64,000 nucleotides of DNA from Actinomadura terrae (GCF_022751215.1 NZ_JAICDG010000002.1:2098431-2162430); one strand, 5' to 3'; positions 1-9,989 are shown, counted from the first letter of the stretch. The notes: generated by a model not told the origin, from the sequence alone. Translations and numbers: made by a program.

Positions 1-130
1 TCACATAGCCGTCGGCCGAGGCGTTGAACGCGGAGATGAACGTGTCGATCGCGGAGCGTGCCGTCTCTTCCTGCATGCCCCAGTAGTACCAGCCGTTGCG
101 CGCGCGCTCGTCCCGCGAGCCGCCTACCGA
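1..130 (-). CDS. Partial or degenerate gene fragment, function unknown
   Basis: On the minus strand a reading frame is open from about position 130 to the left edge and continues out of the window. It reads GGSRDERARNGWYYWGMQEE and then a helical-looking stretch ending NASADGYV. Third codon positions are almost all G or C, as in real genes here. A TGA lies directly upstream (133-131) and the only in-frame ATG is at 76, although coding-like composition already begins before that ATG. This fits an N-terminally truncated or frameshifted gene, or a short gene starting at 76. I do not recognise the family. From about 134 to 380 I see nothing convincing. Confidence 0.3.
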
Positions 131-380
131 TCACGGTGAACCCTTCCGGTCACAGCACTAGCGGGATGCTCCGAACAAGGCCCGGTGCTCCGTCGGTGTT
201 AGGGACGCCGGATCCTTCGCCGTGCCACCCGTCGCCGGGGAGTGTCAGACCATGGTCATGCAGGTTTTCAGATGAACCAGGATGCCGCTCGGGGGCGCCC
301 GATCCCAGCGACAAAGGGGTGACAAATGATCTTGAGAGGGGCTTTCGAGACCGGGTCGTGGGGGCTGACCTGGGGGGTGG

Positions 381-454
381 TGGAGCGGGCGACGGGAATC
401 GAACCCGCGTAGCCAGTTTGGAAGACTGGGGCTCTACCATTGAGCTACGCCCGC
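381..454 (-). tRNA. tRNA-Gly(TCC)
   Basis: Read on the minus strand this folds as a complete cloverleaf. The 7-bp acceptor stem is GCGGGCG/CGCCCGC, the D arm begins TAGCTCAATGGTAGAGC, the anticodon loop CTTCCAA carries TCC, and the T arm contains GGGTTCGATTCCC. The discriminator is T and the 3' CCA is encoded (383-381). It decodes GGA and GGG glycine codons. A possible -10 (TACGCT on the minus strand, 498-493) lies 39 bases upstream. It is divergent from the tRNA-Pro gene. Confidence 0.96.
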
Positions 455-578
455 CGGCGGGGCGAGGGGGTGGGCCCTCGGCGCCATCCCGTAGCGTACA
501 GGGTTCCGGGAGTGGACGGGTTATCCGGGCGCGCGCGGGGTCTGGTCGGCATTAGACTTCACGGGTCGCGTGGTGCGG

Positions 579-652
579 CGGGCTGTAGCGCAGTTTGGTA
601 GCGCACCGGCTTTGGGTGCCGGGGGTCGTGGGTTCAAATCCCGCCAGCCCGA
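579..652 (+). tRNA. tRNA-Pro(TGG)
   Basis: A 74-base cloverleaf with acceptor stem CGGGCTG/CAGCCCG, D arm TAGCGCAGTTTGGTAGCGC, anticodon loop TTTGGGT carrying TGG, and T arm GTGGGTTCAAATCCCGC. The discriminator is A and no CCA is encoded. It decodes CCA proline codons. A good -10 hexamer TAGACT lies at 553-558, 20 bases before the mature 5' end. A strong intrinsic terminator follows immediately. Confidence 0.96.
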
Positions 653-657
653 CCCTG

Positions 658-690
658 GACGGGGCGGCCTGGGGCCGCCCCGTCGTTTTT
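658..690 (+). terminator. Intrinsic terminator of tRNA-Pro
   Basis: A perfect 12-bp stem (658-669 with 673-684), a TGG loop and then a run of five T. It separates the tRNA from the convergent AlaRS gene, whose stop codon lies 2 bases beyond. Confidence 0.92.
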
Positions 691-691
691 G

Positions 692-3280
692 TTACGGGGT
701 CAGGTGGCGGCGGGCCTCGGTTGCCGCGAGGGTCAGGGCTGTTTCCAGGCGGTCCGGGCGGCGGCCGCCCGCGCTGGCCATGGGGCCCTTTCCGCCCGCG
801 CCGCCGCCCAGTTCGGACGCCGCGGCGGTCAGCAGGTCGCGGGCCTGGATCTCGTTGGACGTGACCGCCGCTACCAGGGTCGCCTTGTCGTCGGTGCGGG
901 TGCCGAGCACCACTGCGCCGGGGCGGTGGGTGAGGACGCGGGACGCCAGCGGGCGCAGGTCCGGGGTGTCCACGATTTGTGCGACCAGCCACCCGCCGGG
1001 GAGGCGGTGCGCGGATTCTGCTAGGTGTTTTGCTTCGGTGTCCAGGTTCGATTCGCGGAGGGTGTCCAGGGCGCTTTGGGTTTCCGCGAAGGTTTTTAGG
1101 TGTTGGCGGAGGCGGGTTGGTGCTTCGTTCGGGGGGGCGTTCAGGAGGCTCGCGAGTTCGGTCAGCAGGGCGCGCTGGTGGTCGTGGTGGCGTAGGGCGT
1201 CCGGGCCGGTGAGGGCCTCGATGCGGCGGAGGCCGGTGCCGATGGACGATTCGCCGACGATGTGCACCGGGCCCGCCTGGGAGCCGTGGCCGACGTGGGT
1301 GCCGCCGCAGAGTTCGCGGGACGCGTCGCCGATGTCGACGATTCGCACGTGATTTCCGTACTTCTCGCCGAACAGGGCGGTCGCGCCTGCTTTCTCCGCT
1401 TCGGCGCGGCTCGTCTCCCAGACGTGGACGTCGGGGTCGTCCAGGAGGTAGTCGTTCACCAGGGTCTGAATCGTTTCGAGGTCGATCGGGGTGAAGTGCG
1501 CGAAGTCGAAGCGGAGGCGGCCGGGTTCGACGCGGGAGCCTCGTTGGGTCGCGTGGTCGCCGAGGACGCGCCGGAGCATCGCGTGCAGGACGTGGGTGGC
1601 GCTGTGGGAGCGTGCCGTCGCCGCGCGGCGGGACGCGTCCACGAGTGCTTCCGCCTCTTGGCCCGGGTGCACTTCGCCCTGCACGACCTCGGCCGTGTGG
1701 ATGTGGAGTCCGTCCAGGCCTGGGCGTGTGTCCAGGACGCGTAGGACGCCGTCGGTTGTGCGGATGGTGCCCGTGTCGCCGACCTGGCCGCCTGCCTCCG
1801 CGTAGAAGGGGCTTCGGGAGAGGACTACTTTGACGGTGTCGCCCTCGCGCGCGACTGGCACGTAGTCCGTTTTTGACAGGAGTGCCAGCAGGGTCGTCTC
1901 GGACGCGGTCGTTTCGTATCCGACGAAGTCGGTGAGGCCGTGTTCGGCGACGATTCGCCGGTACAGGTCCTGGCGCGCCACCGCTTCGCCCTTGCGTCCT
2001 TTGCCTGCTTTCTGGGCGTGGCGGCGTTGGTCTTCCAGGAGTTCGCCGAACGCGTCCAGGTCCACGGTGAGGCCCGCCGAGCGCGCCGCGTCCAGGGTGA
2101 GGTCGATGGGGAAGCCGTAGGTGTCGTGCAACTCGAACGCGGTTCGTCCGGAGAGGGTGGATTTCGTGGTTCCGATCGCGGTGTCGAGGAGGCGTGAGCC
2201 CTGGCGGAGGGTGCGCTCGAAGCCCTCCTCCTCGGCGGTGACCACGTTGTGGATCAACTCCCGGTGGGGGTCCAGCTCGGGACGGGTCACGCTCGCGGTC
2301 AGCGGTGCCAGCGCCGGTTCGTCGATGCCGAGGCGGCGGGCGTGGCGGATCGCGCGGCGCATGAGGCGGCGCAGGACGTAGCCGCGGCCGTCGCGGGACG
2401 GCAGGACGCCGTCCGCGATGAGGAAGGCGATCGAGCGCGCGTGTTCGGTGACGACGCGGAACGAGGTCGAGTCCTCGCTTCCGTCGCGGCCCGGATATTC
2501 GCGGCCCGCCATTTCCTGGACGCGTCGCAGAGTGGGGGAGAGGAGGTCGGTCTCGCAGGCGGTGTCGACGCCCTGGAGGATCGCCGCGAGGCGGTCGAGG
2601 CCGAGGCCGGTGTCGATGTTCTTGGACGGCAGTTCGCCCAGGATCGGATATCCCTCTTTCGCCGGGCCCTCGCCCCGGAGGCTTTGCATGAAGACGAGGT
2701 TCCACAGTTCCTGGTAGCGCTCGCCGTCTACGGCGGGGCCGCCCTCGCGGCCGAATGAGGGGCCGCGGTCGTAGTGCAGTTCGGACGAGGGGCCGCACGG
2801 GCCGGGCGTGCCCATCGACCAGAAGTTGTCCGCCATGCCGAGGCGCTGGATCCGCTCAGGGGGGACGCCCATCCGGCGCCAGAGTTGCTCGGCCTCGTCG
2901 TCGTCCTGGTAGACGGTGACCCAGATGCGTTCGGGGTCGAGGTCGTAGTGGCGCGTGAACAGCTCCCACGCCCAGGAGATCGCCTCCTGCTTGAAGTAGT
3001 CGCCGAAGGAGAAGTTGCCGAGCATCTCGAAGAACGTCGAGTGCCGGGTCGTCCGGCCGACGTTCTCGATGTCGCCCATGCGCGCGCATTTCTGCACCGA
3101 CATCAGGCGGGGATGGTCCGGGACGTCCTCGCCGAGGAAGTAGGGCTTGAACTGGTTCATGCCCGCGTTGGTCAGCAGCAGCGTCGGGTCGGACTGGACG
3201 AGCGGGCTCGACGGGACCGCATGGTGGTCGCGTTCCCGGAAGAAGTCGAGAAAGGTCGAACGGATGTCAGAGGAATGCAT
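692..3280 (-). CDS. alaS: Alanine--tRNA ligase, probably a second copy
   Basis: A class II synthetase that charges tRNA-Ala and clears mischarged Ser/Gly. At 862 residues it is full length. Catalytic motif HSTFFEMLGNFSFGDYFK is at residues 80-97. The editing domain keeps HSATH near 558 and CGGTH near 656, which supply zinc ligands, and the C-Ala domain has a Gly-rich motif GGGAGGKGPMASAGG near residue 825. All catalytic and editing signatures seem intact. Context is unusual: the housekeeping alaS of actinomycetes normally sits with the Holliday-junction resolvase gene (ruvX/yqgF), whereas this one stands alone between tRNA-Pro and an HxlR regulator. I therefore infer an additional, possibly acquired, AlaRS; whether another copy exists cannot be seen here. 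GAGG lies 7-10 bases before the ATG. No T-box is visible in the 155-base leader. Confidence 0.93.
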   Translation of the reverse strand: MHSSDIRSTFLDFFRERDHHAVPSSPLVQSDPTLLLTNAGMNQFKPYFLGEDVPDHPRLMSVQKCARMGDIENVGRTTRHSTFFEMLGNFSFGDYFKQEAISWAWELFTRHYDLDPERIWVTVYQDDDEAEQLWRRMGVPPERIQRLGMADNFWSMGTPGPCGPSSELHYDRGPSFGREGGPAVDGERYQELWNLVFMQSLRGEGPAKEGYPILGELPSKNIDTGLGLDRLAAILQGVDTACETDLLSPTLRRVQEMAGREYPGRDGSEDSTSFRVVTEHARSIAFLIADGVLPSRDGRGYVLRRLMRRAIRHARRLGIDEPALAPLTASVTRPELDPHRELIHNVVTAEEEGFERTLRQGSRLLDTAIGTTKSTLSGRTAFELHDTYGFPIDLTLDAARSAGLTVDLDAFGELLEDQRRHAQKAGKGRKGEAVARQDLYRRIVAEHGLTDFVGYETTASETTLLALLSKTDYVPVAREGDTVKVVLSRSPFYAEAGGQVGDTGTIRTTDGVLRVLDTRPGLDGLHIHTAEVVQGEVHPGQEAEALVDASRRAATARSHSATHVLHAMLRRVLGDHATQRGSRVEPGRLRFDFAHFTPIDLETIQTLVNDYLLDDPDVHVWETSRAEAEKAGATALFGEKYGNHVRIVDIGDASRELCGGTHVGHGSQAGPVHIVGESSIGTGLRRIEALTGPDALRHHDHQRALLTELASLLNAPPNEAPTRLRQHLKTFAETQSALDTLRESNLDTEAKHLAESAHRLPGGWLVAQIVDTPDLRPLASRVLTHRPGAVVLGTRTDDKATLVAAVTSNEIQARDLLTAAASELGGGAGGKGPMASAGGRRPDRLETALTLAATEARRHLTP

Positions 3281-3435
3281 GGGACGGCCTCACGAGGTCG
3301 ATGGGATGACGGCGCACACCGCCGAGCCGGGCCGGGCACGACTGCTCGTTCCCCAGCTCGGCGCGGCTAGCTCGCCGCCCCACCTCGTGAAAGACCATCG
3401 GATTTCCCGCTCGATTACGTAACGACCCGTGCACG

Positions 3436-3870
3436 CTACCTCGCGGCGCCGGCCCGTCGCACGCCATTATCCGCCGGGGCGGACTTGAGGGCGTCGAGTT
3501 CGGCGGTGCGGGAGTCGTAGTCGGCGCGGGCGGCGTCGATCTCGTCCAGGTGGGCCTCGGCCCAGCCGACGAGGGCGCTGGCGGCGTCCAGGAGCGTCGC
3601 GCCGAGCGGGGTGAGCGCGTAGTCGACGCGGGGCGGCATGACCGGGTAGACGGTGCGGCTGACGATGCCGTCGCGCTCCAGGCCGCGCAGCGTGACCGTG
3701 AGCATCCGCTGGCTGATGCCGTCGATCTCCCGCTTGAGCTCGGTGAACCGCTTGGTGCGCTCGCCGAGCATCGCGATCACCTGGAGCGACCACTTGTCGC
3801 CGACGCGTTCGAGGATCTCGCGGGCGCGGCACATCGAGGGGCGGTGCTCGCGGAACGCGTTCGGCTCCAT
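3436..3870 (-). CDS. HxlR-family winged-helix transcriptional regulator
   Basis: A 144-residue MarR/DUF24-type repressor or activator. The core reads CRAREILERVGDKWSLQVIA, then the HxlR signature RFTELKREIDGISQRMLTVTL, then a wing with DGIVSRTVYPVMPPRVDYAL. The single N-terminal Cys14 sits just before the first helix, the position used for redox or electrophile sensing in HypR/YodB-type members; sensing here is inference. The start at 3870 is chosen because the HxlR domain begins right after it; an in-frame upstream ATG at 3990 would overlap the YceI promoter. It is divergent from the YceI gene with a 10-bp dyad between them, suggesting it controls its neighbour. Confidence 0.88.
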   Translation of the reverse strand: MEPNAFREHRPSMCRAREILERVGDKWSLQVIAMLGERTKRFTELKREIDGISQRMLTVTLRGLERDGIVSRTVYPVMPPRVDYALTPLGATLLDAASALVGWAEAHLDEIDAARADYDSRTAELDALKSAPADNGVRRAGAAR

Positions 3871-3940
3871 GGTTCTCTCCAGGTGACCGGGGCAGGTGAA
3901 AGTGCCTTCTTGTGCGGATTCCGGGGCGCCCGCACGATGG

Positions 3941-3965
3941 AGGCGGTTCCCATCCGGAACCGCCT
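3941..3965. promoter_or_regulatory. Inverted repeat between HxlR and YceI genes, candidate operator
   Basis: AGGCGGTTCC and GGAACCGCCT form perfect 10-bp arms with a 5-base spacer, ending 26 bases before the YceI ATG. The position and the divergent regulator suggest an HxlR operator. It could instead be a 5'-leader hairpin, since transcription starts are unknown. Confidence 0.5.
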
Positions 3966-3991
3966 TACCCTTCATAACCTTAGGAGACACG

Positions 3992-4567
3992 ATGACCGCC
4001 GAGATTGTCGAGATCCCCGGCTACGTCGCGGGCACCTGGACGATCGACCCCGTGCACTCCAGCGTCGGCTTCGCGATCCGGCACATGATGGTCAGCAAGG
4101 TCAGGGGACGGTTCGCGGAGTTCGAGGGCACGATCGTGACCGGGCAGGACGTCCTGGACTCCTCGGTGACCGCGACGATCGCCCTCGCCTCCGTCGACAC
4201 CGGCAACGCCCAGCGCGACGAGCACGTGCGGGCGGCCGACTTCCTGGACGTCGAGAAGTACCCGTCGATGACCTACCGCTCGACCGGCCTGCGCCCGGAG
4301 CGCGACGGGTTCGTGCTGGACGGGGAGCTGACCCTGCGCGAGATCACCCGCCAAGTGCCGCTGCGGCTGGAGGTCGGCGGCTTCGGCCCCGACCCGTTCC
4401 TCCAGGACGACCCCTTCAAGGGCGCCCGCGCCGGGTTCACCGCGACCGGTGAGATCAACCGGCTGGAGTTCGGCGTGGGGGACAACGGCACGATCCCCGG
4501 CGGCGGGCTCGCGCTGGGGGAGAAGGTGCAGCTCGTCCTGGAAATCGAGGCGTCCCTCCAGATCTGA
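3992..4567 (+). CDS. YceI family protein
   Basis: 191 residues of the lipocalin-like YceI fold. Typical features are GTWTIDPVHSSVGFAIRHMM near the N terminus, VRGRFAEFEGTIV, the SVDTGNAQRDEHVRAADFLD block and a C-terminal EINRLEFGVG strand. Family members bind isoprenoid or amphiphilic ligands, but their physiological role is mostly unproven. There is no signal peptide, so a cytoplasmic location is expected, unlike E. coli YceI. The ATG at 3992 is preceded by AGGAG at a good spacing. Its gene is divergent from an HxlR regulator, a frequent pairing in actinomycetes. Confidence 0.9.
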   Translation: MTAEIVEIPGYVAGTWTIDPVHSSVGFAIRHMMVSKVRGRFAEFEGTIVTGQDVLDSSVTATIALASVDTGNAQRDEHVRAADFLDVEKYPSMTYRSTGLRPERDGFVLDGELTLREITRQVPLRLEVGGFGPDPFLQDDPFKGARAGFTATGEINRLEFGVGDNGTIPGGGLALGEKVQLVLEIEASLQI

Positions 4568-4743
4568 TCGCCGAGCCCTCCGAAACCCCGGCGTTCAGCC
4601 TTCGTTTCCCTGCCGTTCCGACATCCCCCTGAATCAGGCGAGATCATCTGAGAAGGGGGGAATCGGCCCCTTGCTACCGCGATCGTGGGGGCCCAGGATG
4701 GCGCGCGGGGGCGTCACGAGGCGGAGGACGCGGAGGGACGCGG

Positions 4744-7317
4744 ATGCCGAACGGAACGTCCGGCACCAGGACGGGAACGTCCGGCACGGGGACGGCCGGC
4801 GCGCCCGGGGACGGCGGTCGCCGCGCGCGGCTGGCGGCGCCGGGGATCGTGGGGCTCCTCGCCGCGGTGATCACGGGGGTCACGACCTCGCTGGACGCGC
4901 TGGAGCTGCCCGGGGCCGCGCAGCTCATCGTGACCGGCGGCGTCGCCGCGCTCGCCGGGGTGGCGGCCTGGGCGGCGCAGCCGCCGCACCCGGGGGACGG
5001 GGGCGACCAGCAGGAGATAGCCGGGGTGCCGCCCGCGCAGATCCCGCCGGTCATCGCGCACTTCACCGGACGCGACGAGCCGCTGGAGGCACTGCGCCGC
5101 GCCCTCGCCGATCCCAGCGGGTCGCCCGCGTCGCCGCTGGTGGTGTCGTTGCACGGGCCGGCGGGGGTCGGCAAGTCGGCGCTGGCGGCCCGGTTCGCGC
5201 ACGAGATCGCCGACGACTATCCCGACGGGCGCCTGTACTTCGACCTGCGCGGCGCGGGGGACGCGCGGGCCCGCCCGGAGGAGGTGCTGATCGGCTTCCT
5301 CCAGGCGCTGGGCGTCCGGCTGGCGACCGACCCCGGCGGGCTGCCGGAGCTCCAGAAGCTGTGGTGGACGTGGACGCGCGGCCTGCGCCTGCTCGTCCTG
5401 CTGGACAACGCCCGCGACGGCGACCAGGTCAAGGCGCTGCTGCCGCCGGGCGGCGGAAGCGTGGTGCTGGTGACCTCCCGGCAGCCGCTGCACCTGCGCG
5501 GCACCTTCGACCGGAGGCTTCCGGAGTTCAGCGCCGCCTCCGCCGTCGAACTGCTCGGCCTCCTGGCGGGCCGGGAGCGCATCCAGGCCGACCCGGACGC
5601 GGCGGCCGAGATCGCCGAGCTGTGCGGGTACCTGCCGCTGGCCGTCGGGATCTGCGGTGGGCGCCTCGCGGCCCGCGAGTCGTGGACGCCGCGCGCGATG
5701 GCCGACCGGCTCCAGGACGAGCGCCGCCGCCGGCTGGACGAGCTGGAGACCGCGCGGGAGATCGACAAGAGCGTCCGCGCGAGCCTCGCGCTCAGCTACG
5801 ACGACTGCACCCGCACGCAGCGCCGCCTGCTGCGGACGCTCGGGCTGCTGGCGGTGCCCGACGTCCAGGCGTGGGCGGCGGGCGCGCTGCTCGGCGTGTC
5901 GGACCTGGAGGGCGACGACCAGCTGGAGGCGCTGGTGGACGCCCAGCTCGTCGAGTGCTCGGGGACGGACGCGACGGGCGCCATGCGCTACCGGCTGCAC
6001 GACCTCGTCCGCCTCTACGCCCAGGAGCGCGCCGAGCGGGAGGACTCCGCGGGTGATCGGGACGCGGCGGTCGAGCGCGTTCTGGACGGCTACCGCGAGC
6101 GCGCCGAGCGGGTCGCGGCGAGCCGCTGGCCGCAGGACTGGCAGCGCGCGGCCGGGCAGGTGCCCGCGCTGGAGTACACGGCGGTGGACTGGCTGAGCAG
6201 CGAGCGGCTGGCCGTCCTCGCGCTGCTGGCCCAGGGCGCCGACCGCGGGATGTGGGGGCTGGTCTGGCGGCTCGGCAGGGCGTCCTGCTCGATCTTCCAC
6301 TCGCTGCGCGTGTTCTGGCCGGAGTGGCGCGCGGCGGCCGAGCTGACCCACACGGTCGCCACGCGCCTGGACGACGAGCGCTCGCTGGGCATCGCCCTGC
6401 TGGAGCGCTCGACGGTGGAGGGCAACCAGGGGCGCATGGAGAACGCGCTGTCCGACGCGTCCGCCGCCCTCGCGCTGTTCACCTCCAGCCGGGAGACGTG
6501 GTGGCGGGCCCGCGCGCTGCGCTCGATGGGGATGTGCCTGCACGCCGAGGGGAACCTCGACGAGGGCCAGCGCTACCTCCTCGACGCCGTCGAGGAGTTC
6601 AGGCGGGAGGACGACGCGTGGTGGCAGGCCCGCACCCAGCGGAACCTGGCCGAGCTGCGGCTGGCGCAGCGCCGCTACGAGGAGGCGCGCGGCCTGCTCG
6701 AAAGCTCCCTGGAGGTCTTCCAGCGCAACGGCAACCGCTATTCGGAGGCGCAGACGCTGCGCGTGCTCGGCGAGGTGCTGGCCTCCGAGGCGCGCCGGCT
6801 GCGCGCGGCGGGTGACGACGCGGCGGCCGACATCAAGTACAGCCTCGCAGCGCCCGCGCTGGAGCGGGCCGCCGAGGCGTTCCGGCTGCGCGGCGAGCAG
6901 TGGGAGGAGGCGCGCTGCCTGCGCGCGGCGGGCGAGGTCGGCGACCTGCGCAACGGGCTGCGCGAGCTGGCGTTCGTCCGGCACGCCGAGCGGATGCTGG
7001 ACGCGCTGGGCGACACCTGGGGCGTCGCCCGCACCCGCATCTCCGAGGGCCGCGCGCTCGGCCGCCTCGGCCGCCACGCCGAGGCCGCCGCCGCGCTGCG
7101 CCGGGCCGTGGCCGACTTCGACGAGGTGGGCAACCGCTGGTGGCAGGCCCGCAGCAGGCGGACGCTCGCCGAGATCCTGCTGGACGGGGGCCGCCCCGCC
7201 GAGGCCGTCCCGCCCGCCCGCGAGGCGCTGGAGCTGTACGAGAGCCTCGGCAACGCGGCGGGCGTGGCGCGGGCGCGGTCGGTCCTGGACCGCGCCTCGG
7301 GATTCGGGGAGCAATAA
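4744..7317 (+). CDS. Membrane-anchored NB-ARC (STAND) ATPase with TPR repeats
   Basis: 857 residues. A Gly/Thr-rich start leads into two hydrophobic segments (about 30-52 and 58-78). An NB-ARC domain follows: P-loop GPAGVGKS at 138-145, Walker B LRLLVLLDNA at 214-223, VTSR sensor at 243-246 and a CGYLPLAVGI motif. After a winged-helix-like segment comes a long TPR-rich half (about 430-857), where each repeat carries WWxARxLRxxG-like residues. It resembles the ATPase and TPR parts of AfsR/SARP regulators but has no BTAD or DNA-binding head; a membrane anchor replaces it. STAND proteins are signal-activated switches, so a membrane sensor or scaffold role is inference. It is a single gene, closed by a terminator shared with the convergent chitinase gene. 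Confidence 0.82.
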   Translation: MPNGTSGTRTGTSGTGTAGAPGDGGRRARLAAPGIVGLLAAVITGVTTSLDALELPGAAQLIVTGGVAALAGVAAWAAQPPHPGDGGDQQEIAGVPPAQIPPVIAHFTGRDEPLEALRRALADPSGSPASPLVVSLHGPAGVGKSALAARFAHEIADDYPDGRLYFDLRGAGDARARPEEVLIGFLQALGVRLATDPGGLPELQKLWWTWTRGLRLLVLLDNARDGDQVKALLPPGGGSVVLVTSRQPLHLRGTFDRRLPEFSAASAVELLGLLAGRERIQADPDAAAEIAELCGYLPLAVGICGGRLAARESWTPRAMADRLQDERRRRLDELETAREIDKSVRASLALSYDDCTRTQRRLLRTLGLLAVPDVQAWAAGALLGVSDLEGDDQLEALVDAQLVECSGTDATGAMRYRLHDLVRLYAQERAEREDSAGDRDAAVERVLDGYRERAERVAASRWPQDWQRAAGQVPALEYTAVDWLSSERLAVLALLAQGADRGMWGLVWRLGRASCSIFHSLRVFWPEWRAAAELTHTVATRLDDERSLGIALLERSTVEGNQGRMENALSDASAALALFTSSRETWWRARALRSMGMCLHAEGNLDEGQRYLLDAVEEFRREDDAWWQARTQRNLAELRLAQRRYEEARGLLESSLEVFQRNGNRYSEAQTLRVLGEVLASEARRLRAAGDDAAADIKYSLAAPALERAAEAFRLRGEQWEEARCLRAAGEVGDLRNGLRELAFVRHAERMLDALGDTWGVARTRISEGRALGRLGRHAEAAAALRRAVADFDEVGNRWWQARSRRTLAEILLDGGRPAEAVPPAREALELYESLGNAAGVARARSVLDRASGFGEQ

Positions 7318-7327
7318 GAAGAGGGGC

Positions 7328-7364
7328 GGGCCCCTGACCGGCGTCCGGTGTTGGTCAGGGGCCC
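7328..7364. terminator. Bidirectional terminator between the NB-ARC and chitinase genes
   Basis: Perfect 12-bp arms (7328-7339 and 7353-7364) with a 13-base loop lie between two convergent stop codons. There is no strong T-run, as is common in actinomycetes. A second weaker inverted repeat (7369-7378 with 7413-7422) overlaps the chitinase stop codon. Confidence 0.75.
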
Positions 7365-7411
7365 GAAGTCTCGGCTGTCTGAGGGGCTGGGAGGTGCCCC
7401 CTGCGAACAGC

Positions 7412-9244
<1,833 letters not shown>

Positions 9245-9295
9245 GAGTCTCCGTTCAGTTCGTTCCCCCGAACCAACAGGAAATCTCGGCCTTCT

Positions 9296-9314
9296 CTTAG
9301 GAAACTTTCCTAAG
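9296..9314. promoter_or_regulatory. Perfect palindrome upstream of the chitinase, candidate operator
   Basis: CTTAGGAAACTTTCCTAAG is a perfect 9-bp dyad around a central C, 52-70 bases upstream of the chitinase ATG, in a locally AT-rich island. The shape fits a dimeric repressor site. I recall similar TTAGGAAA/TTTCCTAA dyads upstream of secreted glycoside hydrolases in actinomycetes, but the cognate regulator is not identified here. Confidence 0.65.
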
Positions 9315-9442
9315 AAATTGCGCTGATGGTAACCGGGCGCGCAGGGGCGTTCAAGAGGCCCGTGCTCCCCGCGAACCGAGGTGCGGCGGGTGGTCTGCGT
9401 GACTGCCTGGGGACATACGGTCGCCCCGCCGGGACGAAAAAA

Positions 9443-9928
9443 TCAGGCCGTACCGAACCAGCCGGGGACGTCCAGGCGCCACAGACCGGTGGGCGCGACC
9501 TCCCGCAGAGCGGCCTCCAGGGCCCGTACGCGGTCCGCGCCGAGCCGCTCGGTCCAGTCGTCGCGGATGCGCTCGAAGATCTCCGCCGACCGGACGAGCG
9601 AGTCCGTCCCGCGCGCCGTCAGCCGGACGATCTTGCGCCGCGCGTCCGCCGGGTCGGCCGCGCGCTCCACGTACCCCGCGCGCTCCAGCGACTCGACCAT
9701 CTTGCCCGCGGCCTGCTTGGACACGCCGAGCCGGCGGCCGAGCTCGACCGCCGTGGTGCCGTCCGGGCCGATCGCCTGGAAGACGAAGCCGTGCATGGGA
9801 CGCAGGTCCGGATGGCCCTGTCTCGCCAGCTCGGCGTGCGCCTCGTCGATGATCACGCGGAACGCCAGGAAGAGCCGGAGCGGCAGCTCGAAGCCGGGCG
9901 GGTCATCGCCGGAGGGATCACTTGACAT
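9443..9928 (-). CDS. MarR-family transcriptional regulator
   Basis: 161 residues from the chosen start. The winged helix contains GTTAVELGRRLGVSKQAAGKMVESLERAGYVERAADPADARRKIVRLTARG, the normal MarR recognition helix and wing. An in-frame ATG five codons upstream (9943) is possible, but GAGG is well spaced for the start at 9928. It is divergent from a cupin gene, and the 61-bp intergenic region holds two copies of a 15-bp dyad, so mutual control and autorepression are likely. The ligand cannot be told from sequence. Confidence 0.88.
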   Translation of the reverse strand: MSSDPSGDDPPGFELPLRLFLAFRVIIDEAHAELARQGHPDLRPMHGFVFQAIGPDGTTAVELGRRLGVSKQAAGKMVESLERAGYVERAADPADARRKIVRLTARGTDSLVRSAEIFERIRDDWTERLGADRVRALEAALREVAPTGLWRLDVPGWFGTA

Positions 9929-9932
9929 GAAA

Positions 9933-9968
9933 GACAACCTCATTGACTATATGGACAACCACATTGTC
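9933..9968. promoter_or_regulatory. Two direct copies of a MarR-type dyad in the divergent promoter region
   Basis: GACAACCTCATTGAC (9933-9947) and GACAACCACATTGTC (9954-9968) share the pattern GACAACCNCATTGNC. The second is a GACAA/TTGTC inverted repeat. Their starts are 21 bp apart, exactly two helical turns, so two dimers would bind the same DNA face. They cover the space between the MarR and cupin starts. Confidence 0.72.
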
Positions 9969-9989
9969 TAACTTAGGGGATTGAGAGCC

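Noticed and set aside
552..2798. A 748-codon frame on the minus strand within alaS
   Set aside because: It is an out-of-frame shadow of the AlaRS gene with an Arg/Pro-rich translation typical of shifted GC-rich codons. Similar long shadows in most genes here were also discarded.
3281..3435. T-box riboswitch in the alaS leader
   Set aside because: I looked for the conserved T-box bulge and a specifier loop and found neither; the leader is short.
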